From positions 1 to 9,752 of the forward strand of contig CAKKSJ010000063.1 of NCBI GenBank assembly GCA_919902965.1: 9,752 nucleotides of DNA, in the 5' to 3' direction. The notes below the pieces were generated by a model. It saw nothing but the letters and a program-made list of their open reading frames with translations. It searched no databases and was not told where the DNA came from. The stretch is from Burkholderiales bacterium. GTDB lineage: Bacteria > Pseudomonadota > Gammaproteobacteria > Burkholderiales > SG8-39. Below are positions 1 to 5,847 of this stretch, piece after piece; position 1 is the stretch's first letter; every line of letters starts with the position of its first letter. A program made the position numbers and the translations under genes.

Positions 1-471
1 GGCATGGGCGACGTGCTGTCGCTGGTGGAGGAGGCGAGAAAAAGCGTCGATGTCGAGGAGGCGCAGAAGCTCGCCGATAAAATCAAGCGTGGCAAAAGTT
101 TCGATCTTGAGGACTTCAAGCAGCAGATCGGCCAGATGCGCAAAATGGGCGGGCTTTCTTCCATGATCGACAAGCTGCCTGCGCAGCTTGCGCAGGCGGC
201 GCAGGCGCAGTCGGCGGAGGTGGGCGAAAAACAGATGCGCCGCACCGAGGGCATCATCAATTCGATGACGCGCCAGGAGCGCGCGCATCCGGAACTGATG
301 AAGTCCACGCGCAAGCGCCGCGTCGCGGCGGGCGCGGGCGTGCAGGTGCAGGAGGTCAATCGTCTGTTGAAGCAGTTCGAGCAGATGCAAAAAATGATGA
401 AGCAGATGCAAAAGGGTGGAATGGCCAAGATGATGCGCAGCATGAAGGGGATGCTGCCCGGCATGCGCTAG
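1..471 (+). CDS. ffh: Signal recognition particle protein Ffh (SRP54), 3' part only
   Basis: This is the C-terminal M (methionine-rich) domain of Ffh, the GTPase that binds 4.5S RNA and signal sequences and delivers ribosome-nascent chain complexes to FtsY at the inner membrane. The frame is open from the first base (Gly-Met-Gly-Asp, the usual start of the linker into the M domain), so the N and G (GTPase) domains lie upstream of the window. Visible marks are KSFDLEDFKQQIGQMRKMGGL, then the RNA-binding segment RKRRVAAGAG followed by VQEVNRLLKQFEQMQKMMKQM, and a Met/Lys-rich tail ending in LPGMR. The usual GSG of the RNA-binding segment reads GAG here, a mild change. The gene ends at TAG 469-471 and is followed by the promoter of the rpsP operon. 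Family identity is very secure; only about the last third of the protein is present. Confidence 0.97.
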   Translation, partial: GMGDVLSLVEEARKSVDVEEAQKLADKIKRGKSFDLEDFKQQIGQMRKMGGLSSMIDKLPAQLAQAAQAQSAEVGEKQMRRTEGIINSMTRQERAHPELMKSTRKRRVAAGAGVQVQEVNRLLKQFEQMQKMMKQMQKGGMAKMMRSMKGMLPGMR

Positions 472-557
472 CGCGAATAGTGCGGCGGCCGAAGGTATTT
501 CATTGAAAAATTGGAAAAATCCGCGTTCCGGTGCCAGCCCACGCCCGCACAAAACCC

Positions 558-587
558 TTGCCAATCAGTGCCAAATCATCGTAGAAT
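558..587 (+). promoter_or_regulatory. Candidate sigma-70 promoter of the rpsP-rimM-trmD-rplS operon
   Basis: A TTGCCA -35 box (558-563) and a TAGAAT -10 box (582-587) are separated by 18 bp in the gap between ffh and rpsP. Transcription would start near 594, leaving a leader of about 25 nt that contains a short T-run (595-600). No clear terminator follows ffh, so read-through from ffh is also possible. This was judged by eye from the hexamers. Confidence 0.6.
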
Positions 588-618
588 CGCGCTCTTTTTT
601 GAGTTTCGGGATAAGAAC

Positions 619-891
619 ATGGTTGTGATTCGCCTCGCCCGCGGTGGCGCGCATAAACGCCCTTTCTTCAACATGGTCGTGGCAGACTCGCGCCGGGCGG
701 CCGGCGGCAAGTTCATCGAGCGCGTTGGTTTCTATGATCCAAAGGCACCGGAAGGCCGCGAGAACCTGCGTGTTGCCATGGATCGCTTGAGCTTCTGGCA
801 GAGCAAGGGCGCGCAGCTCTCCCCCACAGTCGCAAGGCTGGTCAAGCAGTTTGGCAAAAAAGTCGCCGGAACTGTCGCTCCAGCGGCCTGA
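619..891 (+). CDS. rpsP: 30S ribosomal protein S16
   Basis: This 90-residue protein is a small-subunit ribosomal protein that binds 16S rRNA and helps early 30S assembly. It starts MVVIRLARGGAHKRPFF and continues with VADSRRAAGGKFIERVGFYDP, both diagnostic for bS16, and the length matches the family. The ATG at 619 is chosen because the family begins exactly with this M-V-x-I-R-L-A-R block. An in-frame upstream extension to 511 would run through the promoter and carries no conserved sequence. The Shine-Dalgarno site is weak (GGGAT about 6-10 bases upstream). It is the first gene of a four-gene operon, and its 3' end overlaps the proposed TTG start of rimM. Confidence 0.97.
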   Translation: MVVIRLARGGAHKRPFFNMVVADSRRAAGGKFIERVGFYDPKAPEGRENLRVAMDRLSFWQSKGAQLSPTVARLVKQFGKKVAGTVAPAA

Positions 892-1390
892 GCGGCTGAT
901 CGTGATGGGGCGGATTGTCGCCCCGTACGGCCTCAAGGGCTGGGTCAGGATAGAGCCCTACAGCCCGGACCCGGGCAGTTTCAGCGCCTACCCCGCCTGG
1001 TGGGTGGGCAGAAATGGCGACTGGCGCGAATTGAAAGTCGCAGAGAGCGTGCTGCAGCATGGCACCAGCCTGGTGGCGCGATTGGAGGGCTGCTCAGAGC
1101 GCAATGCGGCACTGGCGCTGAAAGGCAGCGAGGTGGCGGTGGAGCGCGCGGCGCTCCCGCGCAACGCGAATAACGAGTTTTACTGGGCCGACCTGGTCGG
1201 CCTTAAGGTGGTAAACGTGAAAGACGAGGAGCTCGGCGTGGTTGCCGGACTTTTCGAGAACGGTGCGCATCCGGTGATGCGGGTCGTCGAGGGCGAGGTC
1301 GAGCGACTGCTGCCTTTCGTCGAGCAGGTGGTGCAACAGGTGGAGCTGGCCCAGGGCCGCATCCGCGTGGAGTGGGAGTTGGACTGGTGA
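851..1390 (+). CDS. rimM: Ribosome maturation factor RimM
   Basis: RimM is a cytoplasmic 30S maturation factor that acts with ribosomal protein S19 during assembly of the 30S head. The N-terminal RimM beta-barrel is marked by VMGRIVAPYGLKGWVRIEPYS (residues about 18-38). The PRC-barrel domain begins at EFYWADLVGL (109-118) and includes LLPFVEQVV. At 179 residues it is close to the usual 170-185. The start is uncertain. TTG at 851 gives the full N-terminus but overlaps rpsP by 41 nt and has no good Shine-Dalgarno site. GTG 902 or ATG 905 would place the start after rpsP but leave almost nothing before the first conserved strand. The stop TGA overlaps the trmD GTG start. Identity is secure; the start is not. 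Confidence 0.93.
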   Translation: MAKKSPELSLQRPERLIVMGRIVAPYGLKGWVRIEPYSPDPGSFSAYPAWWVGRNGDWRELKVAESVLQHGTSLVARLEGCSERNAALALKGSEVAVERAALPRNANNEFYWADLVGLKVVNVKDEELGVVAGLFENGAHPVMRVVEGEVERLLPFVEQVVQQVELAQGRIRVEWELDW

Positions 1391-2133
1391 TCCACTTCGA
1401 TTGTGTGACGCTGTTTCCGCAAATGTTCGCGGCGCTCACCGAATCGGGAATCACCGGGCGTGCGCTGAAGGCGGCGCGCTACAGCCTGGAGTTGTGGAAT
1501 CCGCGCGACTTCACCAGCGACAACTACCGCACGGTGGATGACCGGCCCTATGGGGGCGGACCCGGCATGGTGATGCTGGCGGAACCGCTGGATGCGGCGA
1601 TTCGAGCGGCCAAAGTCCGCGTCGCCGGCAGTGGGCGCAAGGTGATATACCTTTCGCCGCAGGGCAGGGCGCTCGATCACGGCAAGGTGATGGAACTTGC
1701 AGCCGGCGCCGGCGCAGTGCTGTTGTGCGGTCGTTACGAGAGTGTGGATGAGCGCTTGATACGCCGCACGGTCGATGAGGAAATATCTATCGGCGACTAT
1801 GTGCTCTCCGGCGGCGAGTTGGCGGCGATGGTTTTGATCGACGCGGTGGTGCGGCAGTTGCCCGGTGTGCTGGGCGATGAGGATTCGGCGGCGCAGGATT
1901 CGTTTGTAGGCGGATTGCTGGACTGTCCGCATTACACCCGGCCCGAGGAGTATGCGGGCGAACGCGTGCCGGCGGTGCTGTTGTCCGGCAACCACGCCGG
2001 GATTGAACGCTGGCGCCTGAAGCAGGCGCTGGGCAGGACCTGGCTGAGGCGGCCGGAACTGCTGGCGAAACGTAGGCTGAGTGCGGATGAATCGAAACTG
2101 CTTGAAGAATTCAAGCGCGAGCGGAATACTTAG
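1387..2133 (+). CDS. trmD: tRNA (guanine-N1-)-methyltransferase TrmD
   Basis: TrmD transfers a methyl group from S-adenosylmethionine to N1 of G37 in tRNAs with a G at position 36, which prevents +1 frameshifting. The 248-residue protein shows the SPOUT trefoil-knot features: IHFDCVTLFPQMF at the start, RPYGGGPGMVM, VIYLSPQGRALDHGKV, LLCGRYESVDERLI (about 112-125), EEISIGDYVLSGGELA, and the catalytic-lid segment with QDSF, where Asp171 corresponds to the catalytic aspartate. GLLDCPHYTRP and GNHAGIERWR follow. GTG 1387 is preferred over in-frame GTG 1372 because it puts the conserved FDxVTLFP at the N-terminus, has GGAG (1375-1378) 8 nt upstream, and overlaps the rimM stop as GTGA, suggesting translational coupling. 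Confidence 0.97.
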   Translation: MIHFDCVTLFPQMFAALTESGITGRALKAARYSLELWNPRDFTSDNYRTVDDRPYGGGPGMVMLAEPLDAAIRAAKVRVAGSGRKVIYLSPQGRALDHGKVMELAAGAGAVLLCGRYESVDERLIRRTVDEEISIGDYVLSGGELAAMVLIDAVVRQLPGVLGDEDSAAQDSFVGGLLDCPHYTRPEEYAGERVPAVLLSGNHAGIERWRLKQALGRTWLRRPELLAKRRLSADESKLLEEFKRERNT

Positions 2134-2139
2134 GATACT

Positions 2140-2144
2140 AGGAG
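2140..2144 (+). promoter_or_regulatory. Strong ribosome binding site of rplS
   Basis: AGGAG lies 7 nt before the rplS ATG. It is the best Shine-Dalgarno match in the operon, which fits the high demand for L19 compared with RimM and TrmD encoded on the same transcript. Confidence 0.75.
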
Positions 2145-2151
2145 CGAAGTC

Positions 2152-2562
2152 ATGAACCTGATAGACAAGCTGGAACACGAAGAAATGAGCCGCCTGGGCA
2201 AGACCGTGCCGGTGTTCGCTCCGGGCGACACCGTGATCGTGAGCGTGAACGTGGTCGAGGGCGAGCGCAAGCGCCTGCAGGCCTACGAAGGCGTGGTCAT
2301 CGCCAAGCGCAACCGCGGCCTGAATTCCTCGTTTATCGTGCGCAAGATTTCGGCGGGTGAAGGCGTCGAGCGGACCTTCCAGACCTACTCGCCGCTGATC
2401 GCCTCGGTCGAGGTCAAACGCAAAGGCGACGTTCGCCGCGCCAAGCTTTATTATCTGCGCGAGCGTTCGGGCAAATCCGCGCGGATCCGCGAAAAGCTGG
2501 TCAAGCGGCGGGTGCCGGAAACCGCCGCGCCGGAACAGACGGACGAGGCCGCTGCCGAGTAG
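2152..2562 (+). CDS. rplS: 50S ribosomal protein L19
   Basis: L19 is a large-subunit protein located at the 30S-50S interface. The sequence begins MNLIDKLEHEEM and contains FAPGDTVIVSVNVVEGERKRLQAYEGVVIAKRNRGLNSSFIVRKIS, GEGVERTFQTYSPLIASVEVKRKGDVRRAKLYYLRERSGKSARI, all typical of bL19. At 136 residues it is longer than the roughly 115-130 of most relatives. The extra part is an acidic, Ala/Glu-rich tail (PETAAPEQTDEAAAE), of the sort seen in some betaproteobacteria. It lies 18 nt after the trmD stop and is the last gene of the operon. Confidence 0.97.
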   Translation: MNLIDKLEHEEMSRLGKTVPVFAPGDTVIVSVNVVEGERKRLQAYEGVVIAKRNRGLNSSFIVRKISAGEGVERTFQTYSPLIASVEVKRKGDVRRAKLYYLRERSGKSARIREKLVKRRVPETAAPEQTDEAAAE

Positions 2563-2587
2563 GGCAAGGTCCGCGGACCCGATCTAC

Positions 2588-2617
2588 ACGGGACGCTGCG
2601 GCGTCCCGTTTGCTTTT
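2588..2617 (+). terminator. Intrinsic terminator after rplS
   Basis: A perfect 9-bp GC-rich stem (2588-2596 paired with 2601-2609) has a four-base loop (TGCG) and is followed by a T-rich run (TTTGCTTTT to 2617). It lies 26 bp after the rplS stop and faces the end of the convergent argE-like gene. On the opposite strand the hairpin has no T-run after it, so it acts only on the rpsP operon transcript. Confidence 0.85.
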
Positions 2618-2629
2618 CAGGATGAACAG

Positions 2630-2644
2630 GCGCGCCCGGCGCGC
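2630..2644 (-). terminator. Weak candidate terminator hairpin after the argE-like gene
   Basis: A 6-bp GCGCGC inverted repeat with a 3-base loop lies just beyond the stop codon of the - strand deacylase gene. On that strand it is followed by only a poorly T-rich stretch, so it could slow or end transcription but is not a convincing intrinsic terminator. Confidence 0.25.
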
Positions 2645-2648
2645 GGCG

Positions 2649-3830
2649 CTACGCGGCGCACATCTTCTCGAGCAGCCTCTCCATGAAGGACTCGCACAGT
2701 GCCACCTGCTCCAGGGTGACGTATTCATCAGGTTTGTGTGCCTGCGAGATCGAACCCGGGCCGCAGATGATCGCCGGAATTCCGGCCCGCTGGAATAATC
2801 CGCCCTCGGTGGCATAGGCCACCTTGGAAACAGACTGGTTGCGCGAAAGCGCCTGCGCCAGTCGCGTCACTTCCTCCGCTTCCCCGGTGTCCAAGCCCGG
2901 AATCTCGGCCTTGGTCTCGAAGCGGATGCTGGTGCCGGGATCGGTGCGCTGCATCTCCGGCAGGATCACGCGTTCGGCGTAGTCCCTGATCTCCTGTTCC
3001 AGGGCGTCCGGATCGGCGCCGGGAAGGTAGCGGAACTCGAACTGGAAATTGCATTCGCGCGGCACGATGTTGCCGGCGGTGCCGCCTGCGATCACCCCGG
3101 TCTGCAGCGTGGTAAAGGGCACGTCGAAGCCGTAGTCGCGCGGCTCGCAGGCCTGCATGCGCTCGGCCATGTGGCGGATATAGCTGATGATCCTGGCGGC
3201 GTATTCGATGGCGTTGACGCCTTGCGGGGTTAGCGCCGAATGCGCTTCCTTGCCGCGCACGCAACACTGGTAGGAGCGTTTGCCCTTGTGTGCGATCACG
3301 GGCTGCATATTGGTGGGTTCGCCTATGACCGCGCCCGCGGGGCGGATGCCGTTGCGTGCCAGATCCTCGAGCAGGCCGCGCGCGCCCACGCAGCCGACTT
3401 CCTCATCGTAGGACAGGGCAAAATGTATCGGCGCCTTGAGGTCCGCCGCGGCGAAACGCGGCGCCATCGCCAGCACCACTGCGAGGTAGCTTTTCATGTC
3501 GCAGGCGCCGCGGCCGTAGATGCGGTCCTCTTGCAGCACCGCCTTGAACGGATCGCTGGACCAGTTCTGGCCGTCCACGGGCACCACGTCGGTGTGGCCG
3601 GAGAGCACGATGCCGGGCTTGTTTCCCCTTTCCACGGTGGCGAACAGGTTCGCCTTGTTGCGCGTCACATCGTAAGTGAGACGGGACGCGATGCCAAACT
3701 CCTTCAGGTAGTCACGCGCCCACTCGATCAGACCGAGATTGGAGCCGCGACTGGTGGTATCGAAGGCGATCAGGCGCTCGATCAGGGCCAAGGTTTCAGG
3801 TTTGATGGGCGGCTTGGTCGTTTGGTTCAC
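2649..3830 (-). CDS. argE: M20 metallo-deacylase, acetylornithine deacetylase (ArgE) type
   Basis: This 393-residue cytoplasmic M20-family amidohydrolase would cleave N2-acetylornithine (arginine pathway) or a related N-acyl amino acid or dipeptide. All dinuclear metal and catalytic positions are present: SGHTD (His79, Asp81), GRGACDMK (Asp111), the general-base pair DEE (Glu143-Glu144), GEPT (Glu171), and GSISQAHKPDEY near the C-terminus (His365). The dimerisation lid lies roughly at residues 182-295. The GTG start at 3830 is supported by GGAG seven nt upstream (3838-3841 on the complement); no in-frame ATG precedes it. It reads in the same direction as the peptide-type ABC genes, 138 bp behind the second permease. 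That context suggests the real substrate could be an imported acyl-amino acid or peptide rather than acetylornithine. Family certain; substrate uncertain. Confidence 0.85.
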   Translation of the reverse strand: MNQTTKPPIKPETLALIERLIAFDTTSRGSNLGLIEWARDYLKEFGIASRLTYDVTRNKANLFATVERGNKPGIVLSGHTDVVPVDGQNWSSDPFKAVLQEDRIYGRGACDMKSYLAVVLAMAPRFAAADLKAPIHFALSYDEEVGCVGARGLLEDLARNGIRPAGAVIGEPTNMQPVIAHKGKRSYQCCVRGKEAHSALTPQGVNAIEYAARIISYIRHMAERMQACEPRDYGFDVPFTTLQTGVIAGGTAGNIVPRECNFQFEFRYLPGADPDALEQEIRDYAERVILPEMQRTDPGTSIRFETKAEIPGLDTGEAEEVTRLAQALSRNQSVSKVAYATEGGLFQRAGIPAIICGPGSISQAHKPDEYVTLEQVALCESFMERLLEKMCAA

Positions 3831-3920
3831 GCTGTTGCTCCGTTCATGATCGGGCCGCTTCGTTTAAAGGACAGGTGGAGAAATGCCGTGGGTCGACAAT
3901 GCGAAAACGGCGTGATCGAT

Positions 3921-3926
3921 TCTACA
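3921..3926 (-). promoter_or_regulatory. Possible -10 box before the argE-like gene
   Basis: On the - strand, TAGAAT sits about 90 nt upstream of the GTG start, in the 138-bp gap after the permease gene. No recognisable -35 box lies at the right distance. The gap shows no convincing terminator, so the deacylase may be read from the ABC transcript, from this site, or both. Confidence 0.25.
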
Positions 3927-3968
3927 CTGCGGCATGGCGGCAGCGCGGGCCCGGTCATTTGCGTACGC

Positions 3969-4850
3969 TCATTGTTGCAGCCGCGGATTGAGCACGTCGC
4001 GCAGCCGATCGGCGACCAGGTTGATGCTGACGATGGTCAGGACGAGGGCGATGCCTGGGAAGAAACTGATCCAGTACTTGCCCGAGAGCATGTAGTCGAA
4101 ACCGTTCTTGATCAGCAGACCCAGCGAAGGTTCGGTGATGGGCACGCCGATGCCCAGATAGGACAAAGTGGCCTCCAGCGCGATCGCCGCTGCCACCTGT
4201 ACCGTGGCGATGACAATCAGCGGCGGCAGGCAATTGGGCAGCAAATGGCGAAATACGATGCGCACGGGAGGCAGCGTCAGGCACATGGCCGCTTCGATGT
4301 ATTCCTTCCTGCGTTCAATCAGCGCGGTGCTGCGCACGGTACGCGCGTAGTAGGCCCATTGCACCATGATCAGCGCGAAAATCGTTTTTCCTATCCCCTG
4401 CCCCAGCAGGGCGAGCAGGATCAACGCGATCAGGATCGACGGAAACGACAGCTGGATGTCGACCAGGCGCATGATCGCAGCATCGGTGCGCCCGCCGAAA
4501 TAGGCGGCGCATAGCCCCATGGCGAGGCCGATGATCAGCGCGCATAGCGTGCTTGCCACGCCGACCATCAGGCTGATGCGCAGGCCGTAAAAAATACCGG
4601 ACAGAATGTCGCGCCCCTGGCCGTCGCTGCCCAGCCAGAAGGTCAGCCCGTTGCCCGAACTGGCGCCGGGCGGCAGGCGGCTGTCGAGCACGTCGAGTTG
4701 CGCCAGGTCGTAGGGGTTTTGCGGCGAGATCAGCGGTGCAAACAGCGCGGCGAACAGGATCAGCGCGAGCAGAGCCAGCCCCGAGAGCGCGAGCCTGCTC
4801 CCGCCGAATTCGGCGGCGATGCGCCGCAAAGCTGTCGGTTCGCGCTGCAT
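3969..4850 (-). CDS. DppC/OppC-type ABC transporter permease
   Basis: This 293-residue inner-membrane permease subunit belongs to a peptide/nickel-type ABC importer. An N-terminal transmembrane segment (about 22-42, ALLALILFAALFAPLIS) precedes the family-typical WLGSDGQGRDILSGIFYGLRISL (72-94). The five-helix transport domain follows, with the EAA loop at YIEAAMCLTLPPVRIVFRHLLPN (184-206). The family usually has Gly in EAAxxxG, and here that position is Thr192 (ACG), in the loop that docks on the ATPase. The C-terminus (ADRLRDVLNPRLQQ) is normal, so the gene is full length. ATG 4850 lies 3 nt after the stop of the upstream permease, indicating translational coupling. The Shine-Dalgarno site is poor. 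The paired ATPase is not encoded in this window. Confidence 0.92.
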   Translation of the reverse strand: MQREPTALRRIAAEFGGSRLALSGLALLALILFAALFAPLISPQNPYDLAQLDVLDSRLPPGASSGNGLTFWLGSDGQGRDILSGIFYGLRISLMVGVASTLCALIIGLAMGLCAAYFGGRTDAAIMRLVDIQLSFPSILIALILLALLGQGIGKTIFALIMVQWAYYARTVRSTALIERRKEYIEAAMCLTLPPVRIVFRHLLPNCLPPLIVIATVQVAAAIALEATLSYLGIGVPITEPSLGLLIKNGFDYMLSGKYWISFFPGIALVLTIVSINLVADRLRDVLNPRLQQ

Positions 4851-4853
4851 CTG

Positions 4854-5831
4854 CTAGGCCTGCGATGCGCCGATGCGCACGCGTGGATCGAGCAGCGAGT
4901 AGACGATGTCCACCGCCAGGTTGATGAGAATGACCAGAAACACGATGACCAGCAGGTAGGCGACGATCACCGGCCGGTCGAGCACGTTGATCGAGTCGAT
5001 AATCAGCTTGCCCATGCCGGGCCAGCCAAAGATCGACTCGGTGACAATGGCAAATGCGATCACCGAGCCGAATTCCAGGCCGATCACCGTCACTATCGGA
5101 ATCATGATGTTCTTGAGCACGTGCACGCCGACGACACGCGCATTCGACAGCCCCTTGGCGCGGGCGAACTTGACATAGTCCTGCAATAGCGCCTCGCGCG
5201 TGCCCGCGCACGTCAGGCGGATGATGAGCGAGAGCTTGAACAGCGCCAGATTGATGGCCGGGAGGATCAGGTGCCGGATTCCCTCCCAGGAGAGGAAGCT
5301 CACCGGTATACCGAACACATCGTTGGTCGGGCCGCGGCCGCTCGCCGGTAGCCAGCCCAGTTCCACCGCGAACAGCATGATTAGCATCAGGCCCACCCAG
5401 AAAGTGGGCAGGGAGAATCCCAGGATCGAGCCGGCCATGATCATTTTGCCCGGCCAGGAATCGGGTGCGAGTCCCGCCCACAGACCCAGCGGAATGCCGA
5501 GCAACACCGCCATGCCGGTGGCGGCCAGCGCCAGTTCCAGCGTGGCCGGCATGCGTTCCATGATCAGCTGTATTGCCGGAACGTTATAGGCGAAGGATTT
5601 GCCCAGATCGCCTGACAGCGCCTGCCTGAGGAAAAGCAGATACTGCTCCGCGAGCGGCCGGTCCAGACCGAGAGCCGCGATCGCGCGTGCGATATCCGCC
5701 TGGCTGGCTTGCGGGTTGATCAGTATGTCCACCGGATTGCCGATCGCGTATACGCCGGCGAACACCAGCAGCGACATGAAACCGAGCACCAGCACGCTTT
5801 GCAGCAGACGGCGGATGACGAACGCAGACAT
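4854..5831 (-). CDS. DppB/OppB-type ABC transporter permease
   Basis: This 325-residue inner-membrane permease is the partner of the following DppC-like subunit; together they form the translocation pore. It starts MSAFVIRRLLQSVLVLGFMSLLVF (first membrane helix about 10-30). GDLGKSF (74-80) then follows, with further helices from about 95 to 160 and 185 to 205, the EAA-type loop DYVKFARAKGLSN (218-230, with the usual Gly), and ESIFGWPGMGKLIIDSI. The tail YSLLDPRVRIG is typical. ATG 5831 is chosen because DppB proteins begin with this M-x-x-F-x-x-R-R-L pattern. An in-frame upstream start at 5906 would add 25 unconserved residues inside the previous gene. The gap to the binding-protein stop is 16 nt. 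Substrate class cannot be told from the permease. Confidence 0.93.
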   Translation of the reverse strand: MSAFVIRRLLQSVLVLGFMSLLVFAGVYAIGNPVDILINPQASQADIARAIAALGLDRPLAEQYLLFLRQALSGDLGKSFAYNVPAIQLIMERMPATLELALAATGMAVLLGIPLGLWAGLAPDSWPGKMIMAGSILGFSLPTFWVGLMLIMLFAVELGWLPASGRGPTNDVFGIPVSFLSWEGIRHLILPAINLALFKLSLIIRLTCAGTREALLQDYVKFARAKGLSNARVVGVHVLKNIMIPIVTVIGLEFGSVIAFAIVTESIFGWPGMGKLIIDSINVLDRPVIVAYLLVIVFLVILINLAVDIVYSLLDPRVRIGASQA

Positions 5832-5847
5832 CGGAACGCCGACTAGC

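Noticed and set aside
1180..2178. Open frame of 332 codons on the - strand
   Set aside because: It is antisense to rimM, trmD and the start of rplS. The translation is low-complexity with no recognisable domain, and no ribosome binding site or operon partner was seen.
3240..4514. Long open frame of 424 codons on the + strand
   Set aside because: It lies antisense to the deacylase and the DppC-like permease, both with full family motifs. Its translation is rich in His, Gln, Arg and Asp without any domain pattern, as expected for a shadow frame in GC-rich DNA.
4315..5481. Open frame of 388 codons on the - strand overlapping both permeases
   Set aside because: It is in another frame of the same strand. 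The translation is Arg/Ala-rich without membrane segments, while both permease frames show complete family motifs.
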